This document shows positions 7,630-13,675 of a stretch of 13,675 nucleotides of DNA, in pieces. The stretch spans positions 23,836 to 37,510 of the forward strand of contig DKIP01000049.1 of NCBI GenBank assembly GCA_002454335.1, written 5' to 3'. The first letter of the stretch is position 1. Each line of letters opens with the position of its first letter. Source of the stretch: Cytophagaceae bacterium UBA6715. GTDB lineage: Bacteria > Bacteroidota > Bacteroidia > Cytophagales > Spirosomataceae. Below the pieces are notes generated by a model. It ran no database searches and had not been told where the DNA came from. It saw only the letters and a program-made list of their open reading frames with translations. The translations under genes were made by a program, and so were the position numbers.

Positions 7630-8652
7630 CTATTGCGCAAACAACCTAACTAAACCCTCCTCCACATTCGCCTCATGAAACGCTTTCCAGGCTGATAAAA
7701 ATGCAGCTGAATTCTCAAATCGAATGTGATTCAATAAGACACTAAACACTCCGATGACGGGTTCCACACGGACGATGTCCAAAGTCAATAAGAAAGGTTT
7801 ATCGACCTCCGTATCCAAATATTGAAATTGGTCGGTCAAATAAGGGAAATGCAACAGGAAAATGGTCATGGCCTTTAAATTAAAATAGGCCTCCACATGC
7901 AATAAAGCATCATCATATATCAAATAGCCAAAGGGGTCACGCGTCAATTTATGCGAATGAATTTGCAATTCTTTAGGTGCCAAATCCTTTAATTTCGTAA
8001 TGCCTTCACAGCGGTCTAATTTGAAAACTTTGGGACGGGTTACTTGATCTAAGTCTTCCAAATCAATGGCATAAATTTCTAAATTTTCGAGACTAAAACT
8101 TACAGGAACGACCAGTCGATCCCGTTTCGTCCCCTGATTCGCACTCGAATAGTTCAATAAACGCATTTGATACTTCCGCTTGCTCTGATTAATCTGCTTG
8201 TCACAAAATTCCACCAAATCAATCGTACGCTTCGACAATAAATTTTGACGCTTCTTATTCGAATGAAAAATTTGCAATAATTTCTGCTGAATGGATCGCC
8301 GCATCTCTACATCAGTAATTGACTCCTGTGCCGCAAAATACAATGCCTGACTTTCATGCAAATTAAACTCCGTGCGCGAATATTCAGACTTCTTTTTGAT
8401 GCCATATTTGTCACCGCGGATAATCTCTAAACCATATCCTGCCAAGATATCCAAATGACGAAATATCGTACGACGCTTATCTTCACCGGAATCCTCACCC
8501 CCACCATAAAGTGCTTCCAATTTTCGCATGGGGACTGGTTTTTCTGCCTCCAATAAATACAACAATAAGTTCATGACACGCTCTTGCGTGGAAGAACTTT
8601 TAATGACTTTGGATTTCAATTCTTTTACAGGGGATTTCTTTGGCTTATTCAA
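7630..8652 (-). CDS. WYL-domain transcriptional regulator (YafY/PafC type)
   Basis: A 340-residue predicted DNA-binding regulator. Residues about 22-85 form a winged helix-turn-helix: an N-terminal helix (TQERVMNLLLYLLEAEKPV), a recognition region around RRTIFRHLDILAGYGLEI, then a wing (GDKYGIK). Residues about 155-225 match a WYL domain, with IYAIDL in place of the W-Y-L core and VFKLDRCEGI following, as in the family. The last 90 residues fit a WCX-type extension. WYL domains are thought to sense ligands, often nucleic acid or nucleotide. The only start codon before the upstream in-frame stop (8680-8682) is TTG 8652; the first ATG is at 8574 (residue 27) and would clip the first HTH helix, so TTG is preferred but uncertain. 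It is divergent from the M24 peptidase; the spacer has phased TGACA repeats that may be its operator. Confidence 0.82.
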   Translation of the reverse strand: MNKPKKSPVKELKSKVIKSSSTQERVMNLLLYLLEAEKPVPMRKLEALYGGGEDSGEDKRRTIFRHLDILAGYGLEIIRGDKYGIKKKSEYSRTEFNLHESQALYFAAQESITDVEMRRSIQQKLLQIFHSNKKRQNLLSKRTIDLVEFCDKQINQSKRKYQMRLLNYSSANQGTKRDRLVVPVSFSLENLEIYAIDLEDLDQVTRPKVFKLDRCEGITKLKDLAPKELQIHSHKLTRDPFGYLIYDDALLHVEAYFNLKAMTIFLLHFPYLTDQFQYLDTEVDKPFLLTLDIVRVEPVIGVFSVLLNHIRFENSAAFLSAWKAFHEANVEEGLVRLFAQ

Positions 8653-8730
8653 GGAGACAGAGATTTTTAATTGAGCATTTTAATTTAGTCATTTTTGTCA
8701 GTGATACTAAATCCAAGCGCGTAAAATTTC

Positions 8731-8763
8731 TGACACAAATTGACAAAATTTTGACACAAATTG
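8731..8763. promoter_or_regulatory. Helically phased TGACA repeats, candidate operator
   Basis: The 283-bp spacer 8653-8935 between the WYL regulator and the M24 peptidase holds no gene and is strongly AT-rich. In it TGACA(C/A)AAAT units start at 8731, 8741 and 8752, i.e. 10 and 11 bp apart, and the 12-mer TGACACAAATTG recurs exactly at 8731-8742 and 8752-8763 (21 bp, two helical turns). Further TGACA copies start at 8818 and 8851, and an inverted TGTCA is at 8696-8700. The spacing puts the units on one face of the helix, as expected for a multimeric regulator. Which protein binds is inference; the adjacent WYL regulator is the natural candidate. No exact TAnnTTTG promoter was found for either gene. 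Confidence 0.45.
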
Positions 8764-8935
8764 CACCCAAACACCCTTAAATAAACGAATTTTGAAACAA
8801 AATCATATTATCCTGATTGACAAAAAACAAATCAATAATGTATTATTTTTTGACATTCCAAACTCAAAAACATAAATGCCATTTCCATTTTCCTAGTCGG
8901 CAAATATTCTGTAAATTGCCTCAAACACCTATCCT

Positions 8936-10159
8936 ATGATTCAACGTCGCGACTTCATCAAAAGCTCCATCGGCATCTCAGCGCTCATGAGCAACGCAAG
9001 CCTATATACGAAAGCTCCAGTAGTTGCTTCACCAATAAGCCTAGAGGAACGCTTACAACGCATTAGTAAAGCACAAGAGCTGCTTCAAAAAAACAATATG
9101 GTCGCTTTGATTCTGGATGCTGGGACTTCCATGCAATATTTCACTGGGCTATCCTGGTATCCAAGTGAACGATCGATGTTAGTCGTTATTCCCGCCAAAG
9201 GAGAAATAACCTACATCTGCCCCTATTTCGAGGAAGACCGCTTAATGGAATTAATCAAGGTGGGCAAGCAGATCCGCACTTGGCACGAAGACGAAAACCC
9301 TTTCAATCTCTGCATTAAAACGATTCAGGATTTTGGATTTCAATCGGGCCAAATAGGCATCGAAGAACAAACACGCTTCTTTATCTCGAACGGACTCCAA
9401 AAGGCTGGCAAACAATTTCAATTGGTCAGCGGCGATCCGGTATCGGTGACTTGCCGACTCATCAAATCACCTGCAGAAATTGCCTTAATGCAAAAGGCGA
9501 ATGACATTACAACGGTCGCCATCCAAGCCGGCATTGCTGCCTTAACAGAAGGTTGTAACCCGCGTCAAATCAGTCAAAAAATTGCGCAAAAACATACAGA
9601 ATTAGGGGCCCAACATGGTTTTGCGTCGGTTACGTTTGGAGTAGCTACCTCATTCCCACATGGAAGTTCACGTAAGCAAATCCTTCAGAAAGGCGATGTG
9701 GTCATGCTGGACTGCGGCTGCCAAGTCGATGGGTACGAATCTGACATCACTCGAACCGTAATTTTTGGAGAACCTTCACAGAAACAAATCGATATTTGGA
9801 ATTTGGAGAAAAGAGCCCAACAAGCAGGATTCGAGGCTGCGGTTTTAGGAGCACCTTGTGAAAATGTCGATTTCGCAGCAAGAAATGTATTAGTTAAAGC
9901 AGGCTTTGGCCCAGCATACAATTTACCAGGTCTTCCCCACCGAACCGGACACGGCATCGGGATGGATGGCCACGAATGGGGAAATATGGTTAAAGGCAAT
10001 AAATTACCCCTGCAGGTAGGCATGTGTTTCAGCATCGAACCCACCATCGCCATTCCTGGAGAATTTGGCGTTCGATTAGAAGATTGTGTATACATGACCT
10101 CTACGGGTCCGAAATGGTTTAGCCAACCGAGCCCCTCGATTAGTCAGCCGTTTATATAA
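8936..10159 (+). CDS. M24-family metallopeptidase (Xaa-Pro peptidase type), Tat signal
   Basis: A 407-residue pita-bread-fold peptidase, related to Xaa-Pro aminopeptidases and dipeptidases that cleave next to proline. Residues about 45-165 form the creatinase-like N-terminal domain; about 180-395 form the M24 catalytic domain. All five dinuclear-metal ligands are present: D259 and D270 (MLDCGCQVDGYESDITRT, with the 11-residue spacing of E. coli PepP), H339 (HRTGHGIG), E368 (FSIEPTIAI) and E382 (VRLEDCVYMT). H335 in the PHRTGHG segment is also typical. The N-terminus MIQRRDFIKSSIGISALMS carries a twin-arginine motif and a modest hydrophobic stretch, so Tat export to the periplasm in folded, metal-loaded form is likely. 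ATG 8936 is chosen because it includes this signal; no Shine-Dalgarno sequence precedes it. It ends 14 bp before a palindrome cluster that may act as its transcript end. Confidence 0.9.
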   Translation: MIQRRDFIKSSIGISALMSNASLYTKAPVVASPISLEERLQRISKAQELLQKNNMVALILDAGTSMQYFTGLSWYPSERSMLVVIPAKGEITYICPYFEEDRLMELIKVGKQIRTWHEDENPFNLCIKTIQDFGFQSGQIGIEEQTRFFISNGLQKAGKQFQLVSGDPVSVTCRLIKSPAEIALMQKANDITTVAIQAGIAALTEGCNPRQISQKIAQKHTELGAQHGFASVTFGVATSFPHGSSRKQILQKGDVVMLDCGCQVDGYESDITRTVIFGEPSQKQIDIWNLEKRAQQAGFEAAVLGAPCENVDFAARNVLVKAGFGPAYNLPGLPHRTGHGIGMDGHEWGNMVKGNKLPLQVGMCFSIEPTIAIPGEFGVRLEDCVYMTSTGPKWFSQPSPSISQPFI

Positions 10160-10173
10160 AACACGCCTCTAAA

Positions 10174-10254
10174 CCCCAGACTGAAGTCTGGGGATATATA
10201 TTTTAACCCCAGGTTTTAACCTGGGGACTAGACACGATGCCACTCGTCTCTACA
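10174..10254. repeat. Composite palindromic repeat, copy 1
   Basis: Three hairpins in order. Hairpin A is CCCCAGACTGAAGTCTGGGG (10174-10193; 9-bp arms, 2-nt centre). Hairpin B is CCCCAGGTTTTAACCTGGGG (10207-10226). Hairpin C is AGACACGA/TCGTCTCT (10230-10237 with 10244-10251, one mismatch), followed by ACA. It lies directly after the M24 peptidase stop and is repeated, in the same order, at 10258-10344. Confidence 0.88.
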
Positions 10255-10257
10255 GAA

Positions 10258-10344
10258 CCCCAGACTAAAGTCTCGGGCTACAAAATAATGATAACCCCAG
10301 GTTTTAACCTGGGGAATAGACGCGAAGTATCGCGTCTCTACAAA
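10258..10344. repeat. Composite palindromic repeat, copy 2
   Basis: Same order as copy 1. Hairpin A is CCCCAGACTAAAGTCTCGGG (10258-10277, one mismatched pair). Hairpin B at 10295-10314 is identical to that of copy 1. Hairpin C is AGACGCGA/TCGCGTCT with loop AGTA (10318-10337). Its right flank, TTTGTAGAGACGCG on the minus strand, supplies the TAG stop codon (10340-10338) of the ATPase gene. The same flank sequence recurs on the plus strand at 13311-13324. Confidence 0.9.
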
Positions 10345-11693
10345 CTGATCTCCTTATCAACGCAATTAGGCACATCCTCCGCATAGTGCGACACGAAAAT
10401 CAAGGTCATGTCGGAGCTAGATGCAAGCCCATTAATTACACTTTTCAACAAATTAACCTGCGCCTGATCCAAACCCTGACAGGGTTCATCTAAAATCAAT
10501 AGCGGCGGGTTCTTCACAAAAGCCCTAACAATCAAAATCATCTTTTGCTCACCCGTTGAAAGTGTATGAAAACTCCTATCTCGCAAATATTCCAGACCAA
10601 ACAAACTTAACGTTCGCATAACTTGTTCCGATTGCTCCGCATTCACCTTTCGCGTCACACCTAATAAATCAAATAATCCAGACGCGACCACCGCGAAACA
10701 CGTTCCCGTTTCCTTGAAATACAAATGCATTTCCGGACTCACATAACCAATATTCCGTTTGATATCCCAAATACTCTCTCCGCTTCCTCTTTGCCGACCA
10801 AATAAACGGATATCCTGCGAATACGACTGTGGATTATCTGCCGTAATTAAACTCAATAAAGTTGATTTACCTGCTCCATTAGGGCCTTTCAATACCCATC
10901 GCTCGCCTCGATTTATCGTCCACGAAAATTGATTCAAAATGGTTTTAGATCCATAACGAATGGTGACGTTCCGTAAAGAAACGATCGGGGAATCTCCTAC
11001 ATCCCCATCTTGAAGCATGCGGTTATCCGTATATTTTATAGCCCCATGCTTCAGCATGGGGTTTATGGGATATTGACCCGACAAACGATATACCTTCGAC
11101 ACAAACTCAGGTACATCCCCACCCGATAAAAACAAAATAAAACGAACGCCTTTGGCCTTCAAGTGCGTTAAGCCTTCCGATAATATCGCACGACCCTGAA
11201 CATCTAATCCCAGGTAGGGATTATCCAACAATAACCAATCCGGTTGCTGTCCCAAAGCCTTCACAATCTGCAATCGCTTATTTTCACCATTCGATAATTG
11301 CAACAAAGGTTTATCCAATAAAGATTCTATACCAAAAACAGATACCCATTCAACCACTTCCAAACCGTCCAATTCTTCACGTACAGTATAGGAATCTTCT
11401 GAATCCGAGGAATTAAACCGCTGCTGTATATAAAACTCAGAGATATTACTTCGATTCTTAAAATGATGTTGCTGTTCCACAAACAAAACAAAAGACCCCT
11501 GAAACCAAACATCTCCTTTGCGAAACAAACGTCCTGATAGGGCTTTAGCTAAAGTCGTTTTTCCAGATCCCATAGGACCCACAATCGCCAAACATTCATC
11601 TGAAGCAATTTCAAAAGAGATATCTGACAAAACCTCAAAGGCCCCATATGCGGCCGACAAATGACTTACACGCGCAACGATTTCTTTCGACAT
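10338..11693 (-). CDS. Tandem-ATPase ABC protein (ModF-like)
   Basis: A 451-residue protein with two ABC nucleotide-binding domains and no membrane segment. Domain 1: Walker A GPMGSGKTT (39-47), signature LSNGE (133-137), Walker B LLLDNP (154-159). Domain 2: Walker A GPNGAGKST (270-278), signature LSTGE (378-382), Walker B LLILDEP (398-404), H-loop H436 (FVSHYAED). The layout resembles ModF/PhrA-type stand-alone tandem ATPases. Domain 1 is atypical: the catalytic Glu after Walker B is Asn (N158) and the H-loop His is missing (FLSGGD), so it probably binds but hydrolyses ATP poorly, while domain 2 looks active. No permease gene is adjacent; substrate and role are unknown. ATG 11693 (MSKEIVARVS) is preferred over 11732, as homologous ATPases begin just before the first strand. 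The linker (about 205-235) contains an embedded palindrome, and the stop codon lies in repeat DNA. Confidence 0.82.
   Translation of the reverse strand: MSKEIVARVSHLSAAYGAFEVLSDISFEIASDECLAIVGPMGSGKTTLAKALSGRLFRKGDVWFQGSFVLFVEQQHHFKNRSNISEFYIQQRFNSSDSEDSYTVREELDGLEVVEWVSVFGIESLLDKPLLQLSNGENKRLQIVKALGQQPDWLLLDNPYLGLDVQGRAILSEGLTHLKAKGVRFILFLSGGDVPEFVSKVYRLSGQYPINPMLKHGAIKYTDNRMLQDGDVGDSPIVSLRNVTIRYGSKTILNQFSWTINRGERWVLKGPNGAGKSTLLSLITADNPQSYSQDIRLFGRQRGSGESIWDIKRNIGYVSPEMHLYFKETGTCFAVVASGLFDLLGVTRKVNAEQSEQVMRTLSLFGLEYLRDRSFHTLSTGEQKMILIVRAFVKNPPLLILDEPCQGLDQAQVNLLKSVINGLASSSDMTLIFVSHYAEDVPNCVDKEISL
11042..11061. repeat. Palindrome of the repeat family inside the ATPase gene
   Basis: CCCCATGCTTCAGCATGGGG has 9-bp perfect arms and a 2-nt centre, the same 20-bp layout (CCCC-N4-T-NN-A-N4-GGGG) as hairpin A at 10174 and 10258, with different inner bases that still pair. 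It lies in frame in the linker between the two ATPase domains and encodes the middle of NPMLKHGA (residues 211-218). Hairpins B and C are absent here. Confidence 0.75.
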
Positions 11694-11761
11694 GGCTAAA
11701 TTAAACAGCCAACAATTTACCGCATTTTTCATACATTTATCCTGCTATAAACCAATTAACC

Positions 11762-13285
11762 ATGAAAAAACTAATCCTAATAAGCCTAATCAGCTTATTG
11801 GCCATGCCAGCCTTTACGCAATCGCTACCGCGAAGTACCCCAGAAGCAGAAGGAATTTCCTCAACAGCAATCCAACAGTACATTGAGAAAATCGATCCTA
11901 AACGCCACGAATTACATTCTTACATGCTCATTCGGCACGGGAAAGTTGTTTCCGAAGCTTGGTGGAAACCCTATGCGGCAGACAAAGTACATTCCATGTA
12001 CAGCGTCTCCAAGAGTTGGACTTCCACAGCTATCGGTTTTGCGGTTGCAGAAAAAAAACTGAGCGTTCAGGACAAAGTCATTTCTTTCTTTCCTGAATAT
12101 GCCGACTTGAAGGATAAACCCTTTATGCAAGATTTGCGCGTGCAAGACCTATTGACTATGTCGGTGGGTCACGAAAAAGAACCATTACGAAGCGTCATTG
12201 TCATGCAACCCGATTGGATTCGTGGATTTTTAAATCACCCGATTGTTGCCAAACCTGGCACGAAATTCCTTTACAATACCCTTGCGACCTACATGCTTTC
12301 TGCCATTATTCAAAAGGTGACTGGCGAGACAACTCTTTCCTATTTGAAACCGCGTTTGTTAGATCCACTTCACATATCGGGTATCGATTGGGAATCAGAC
12401 CAAAAAGGAATCAACGTAGGCGGATGGGGCATTCGCGTCAAAACGGAAGACATGGCGAAATTAGGTTTACTGTACCTCAACAAAGGAAAATTTGAAGGCA
12501 AACAAATTCTTCCAGCTGCATGGGTAGAGGAAGCAACGAGTAAACACATCGACCAAGAACCTGATGCGACAGCAGAAAAACGTGCCACAGGACAATATGC
12601 GGATTGGATTCAAGGGTACGGGTATCAATTTTGGCGGAGCCGGCATCATTCATTTCGTGGAGATGGAGCCTTTGGTCAATATATTTTAATGATGCCCGAA
12701 CAAGATGCCGTTCTCATCATCACGTCAGAATCACAGGATTTGCCGGATGACTTAAATCAAGTTTGGCAAAATTTATTACCTGCATTTCAGGCTAAAGCCT
12801 TAGCGCCAAATCCGAAAGCCTTGGCGGCTTTAAAACAATTTAATGCCTCGAGAAACATCGAAGCGCCTATTTCATCAATTGCCAATCAAACGCTCAGCAA
12901 ATCCATTGCCTTGGAAAAAAATCAATTTGATTTCACGCGCATGCAGATCCAAACTACAGGTGATGCGGCAACTTTACTCATCACAACGAAAGATTCAACG
13001 CAACACGCATTCAAATTAGGCTTTAGAACCTGGGGAACAGGGAAATCGAATCTAGTGGGGCCTTACATGCTCCGTGCTGCCCGTGTGGATTTAGCCAAAA
13101 AAGCACCGTTTGATTATGCAGGCAGTTATCGGATATTAGAAGACCACTCGATCGAAATCACGTTGCGTTATTTTGAAAGCCCACATCACTGGACATTTAC
13201 TTGGAAACCGGATGTGCTCGAAGTCGTGAATTCGTTTGAGCCTAATACAACAATCGCTATAAAGCGATTAGACGCTGGACATTAG
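11762..13285 (+). CDS. Secreted serine hydrolase, beta-lactamase class C / PBP4* family
   Basis: A 507-residue serine hydrolase. A Sec signal peptide (MKKLILISLISLLAMPAFTQ, cleavage near residue 20) predicts export to the periplasm; no lipobox Cys is seen. The beta-lactamase fold (about 25-345) has the nucleophile motif S81-V-S-K84, a Y171-N172-T173 motif at the second catalytic position, and RGDGAFGQ (299-306) at the position of the third motif. This group covers esterases, D-amino-acid peptidases and 6-aminohexanoate-dimer-hydrolase-like enzymes, so substrate is undetermined and resistance should not be assumed. A further C-terminal domain of about 130 residues (375-507) looks beta-rich and is of unknown role. 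Start ATG 11762 gives the complete signal peptide; 68 bp separate it from the divergent ATPase start, where only a weak promoter-like TACATTTA (11732-11739) is seen. The last codons (LDAGH) and the TAG stop are made from the 7-bp repeats at 13271. Confidence 0.88.
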   Translation: MKKLILISLISLLAMPAFTQSLPRSTPEAEGISSTAIQQYIEKIDPKRHELHSYMLIRHGKVVSEAWWKPYAADKVHSMYSVSKSWTSTAIGFAVAEKKLSVQDKVISFFPEYADLKDKPFMQDLRVQDLLTMSVGHEKEPLRSVIVMQPDWIRGFLNHPIVAKPGTKFLYNTLATYMLSAIIQKVTGETTLSYLKPRLLDPLHISGIDWESDQKGINVGGWGIRVKTEDMAKLGLLYLNKGKFEGKQILPAAWVEEATSKHIDQEPDATAEKRATGQYADWIQGYGYQFWRSRHHSFRGDGAFGQYILMMPEQDAVLIITSESQDLPDDLNQVWQNLLPAFQAKALAPNPKALAALKQFNASRNIEAPISSIANQTLSKSIALEKNQFDFTRMQIQTTGDAATLLITTKDSTQHAFKLGFRTWGTGKSNLVGPYMLRAARVDLAKKAPFDYAGSYRILEDHSIEITLRYFESPHHWTFTWKPDVLEVVNSFEPNTTIAIKRLDAGH

Positions 13286-13305
13286 ACATTAGACTTTAGA
13301 CGCTA
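13271..13305. repeat. Five tandem 7-bp repeats at a gene end
   Basis: GACGCTG, GACATTA, GACATTA, GACTTTA and GACGCTA follow each other without gaps. The first two units encode the C-terminal DAGH and most of the TAG stop (13283-13285) of the serine hydrolase. They resemble the GAC-based repeats at 1-95. Confidence 0.85.
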
Positions 13306-13311
13306 AAAAAT

Positions 13312-13404
13312 TTGTAGAGACGCGATACCTCGCATCGACTCCTCAGACTTTAGTCTGAGCTTATTAACCCTAGGCTTTAGCCTAGGGAATCGATGCTTCG
13401 CATC
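13312..13404. repeat. Composite palindromic repeat, copy 3
   Basis: The region opens with GTAGAGACGCGATACCTCGC (13314-13333), a hairpin C relative. Then come hairpin A CTCAGACTTTAGTCTGAG (13342-13359), hairpin B CCCTAGGCTTTAGCCTAGGG (13368-13387), and a second hairpin C form GATGC/GCATC (13392-13396 with 13400-13404). The A-B-C order and the spacing match copies 1 and 2, but arm bases differ with matching changes on the partner arm. It fills the gap between the serine hydrolase and the final gene (13286-13526), together with the hairpin at 13410. Confidence 0.85.
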
Positions 13405-13409
13405 TCAAA

Positions 13410-13437
13410 CTTTGGCAATCCTGAAAGGTTTGCCAAA
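13410..13437. repeat. Strong isolated hairpin, possible separate repeat
   Basis: CTTTGGCAA (13410-13418) pairs perfectly with TTGCCAAAG (13429-13437), and the inner CCT/AGG (13420-13422 with 13426-13428) extends the stem to 12 bp with a single bulged T and a GAA loop. No T-run follows on either strand, so it is not a standard terminator. It could be another dispersed palindrome or a leader structure 89 bp before the next start codon. Confidence 0.7.
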
Positions 13438-13526
13438 GAAAATAAGTCTTTCGTCGCAAAATTCCTGCCAAAGGATACATTTATCAAAAAGGATTCCTAT
13501 ACTTGAGTTTATAAACCTTTACACCT

Positions 13527-13675
13527 ATGAAAAAGAATTACAATCAATCTCGTCGGCAGTTTTTAGCCGCCGGATCCCTCGCCTCTTTAGGCCTTTTATT
13601 TGCCAAACCTGCTGTATTTGGATTTGCTTCGGCTAAACCAGACTCTAAGTTTGGTGGCGTGCAAATCGGTTGCAT
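13527..13675 (+). CDS. Tat-signal protein, 5' end; likely sugar phosphate isomerase/epimerase
   Basis: An open frame from ATG 13527 runs off the window after 49 codons. The N-terminus MKKNYNQSRRQFLAAGSL has a classical twin-arginine motif (S8-R-R-Q-F-L13) followed by a hydrophobic stretch (ASLGLLFAKPAVFGFA), so the product should be exported by Tat. The mature part begins at about KPDSKFGGVQIGC. F-G-G-V-Q-I-G is how many exported sugar phosphate isomerase/epimerase-like TIM-barrel proteins of Bacteroidota begin, but so little is visible that this is a guess; a Gfo/Idh-type oxidoreductase is the main alternative. A TATACTTG (13498-13505) matches the TAnnTTTG box in seven of eight positions, without a visible -33 box. 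No Shine-Dalgarno sequence is seen. Confidence 0.7.
   Translation, partial: MKKNYNQSRRQFLAAGSLASLGLLFAKPAVFGFASAKPDSKFGGVQIGC

Noticed and set aside
8912..8919. TAAATTGC before the M24 gene, and the same 8-mer at 1973-1980 before glyS, as -7 promoter boxes
   Set aside because: Each lacks one T of the TAnnTTTG box and has no TTTG at the -33 distance; the same 8-mer also occurs at 7617-7624, at the end of the WYL gene.
10174..10344. CRISPR array
   Set aside because: The repeats are a few hairpins with unequal spacing and no unique spacers of constant length, and no cas genes are present.
11543..11554. Perfect 12-bp palindrome CTTTAGCTAAAG in the ATPase gene
   Set aside because: It encodes the helix after the first Walker A motif (LAKAL), which is constrained by the protein, and lacks the CCCC/GGGG ends of the repeat family.
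11694..11732. Earlier start of the ATPase gene at 11732
   Set aside because: It would add 13 residues ahead of the conserved first strand and consume more than half of the short divergent promoter region.
12789..12800. AGGCTAAAGCCT in the serine hydrolase gene, like the core of hairpin B
   Set aside because: Only 5-bp arms and no outer pairing; such a short palindrome is expected by chance, so it was not counted as a repeat copy.
11762..13285. Antibiotic-resistance beta-lactamase
   Set aside because: The S-V-S-K and Y-N-T motifs and the extra C-terminal domain fit the broad serine hydrolase group; nothing specific to AmpC enzymes was seen.

Overview
The window looks like a chromosomal segment of a Bacteroidota bacterium, probably a Cytophagales-type freshwater or soil lineage (inference). 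Pointers are the eukaryote-like dimeric glycyl-tRNA synthetase, a DUF349 repeat protein, a tRNA promoter of the Bacteroidota form (TTTG, 19 bp, TAnnTTTG), start codons without clear Shine-Dalgarno sequences, and intergenic DNA rich in short palindromes and 7-bp tandem repeats. Gene content is mostly housekeeping and cell-envelope. I see no prophage, integrase, transposase, CRISPR array or toxin-antitoxin pair.

Layout. Positions 1-95 hold degenerate GAC-based short repeats. A minus-strand pair (959-1915 glycosyltransferase family 9; 96-962 N-carbamoylputrescine amidase) shares a 4-bp stop/start overlap. It diverges from a plus-strand pair, glycyl-tRNA synthetase (2000-3478) and a five-repeat DUF349 protein (3498-5378). 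A tRNA-Thr(UGU) with its own promoter and terminator follows at 5441-5513. Its terminator lies back to back with a minus-strand terminator that ends the next operon: glf, UDP-galactopyranose mutase (6509-7528), abutting a glycosyltransferase-like gene (5618-6508). Upstream on the same strand is a WYL-domain regulator (7630-8652). It diverges, across a 283-bp AT-rich spacer with helically phased TGACA repeats, from a Tat-exported M24 metallopeptidase (8936-10159). A minus-strand tandem-ATPase protein (10338-11693) and a divergent secreted serine hydrolase (11762-13285) follow. The window closes with the unlisted 5' end of a Tat-signal protein, probably a sugar phosphate isomerase/epimerase (13527-13675).

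The most unusual signal is a family of composite palindromic repeats at 10174-10254, 10258-10344 and 13312-13404, plus a single related hairpin at 11042-11061. Each composite is built from a hairpin A (CCCCAGACT type), a hairpin B (CCCCAGGTT type) and a hairpin C (TAGAGACGCGA type). Arm sequences differ between copies but substitutions are matched on the opposite arm, so base pairing is kept. The single hairpin lies in frame inside the linker of the tandem-ATPase gene. Repeat DNA also supplies the stop codons of both the ATPase gene and the serine hydrolase gene. This behaves like a REP/BIME-type non-autonomous repeat family; I make no claim that it is a new system beyond that.
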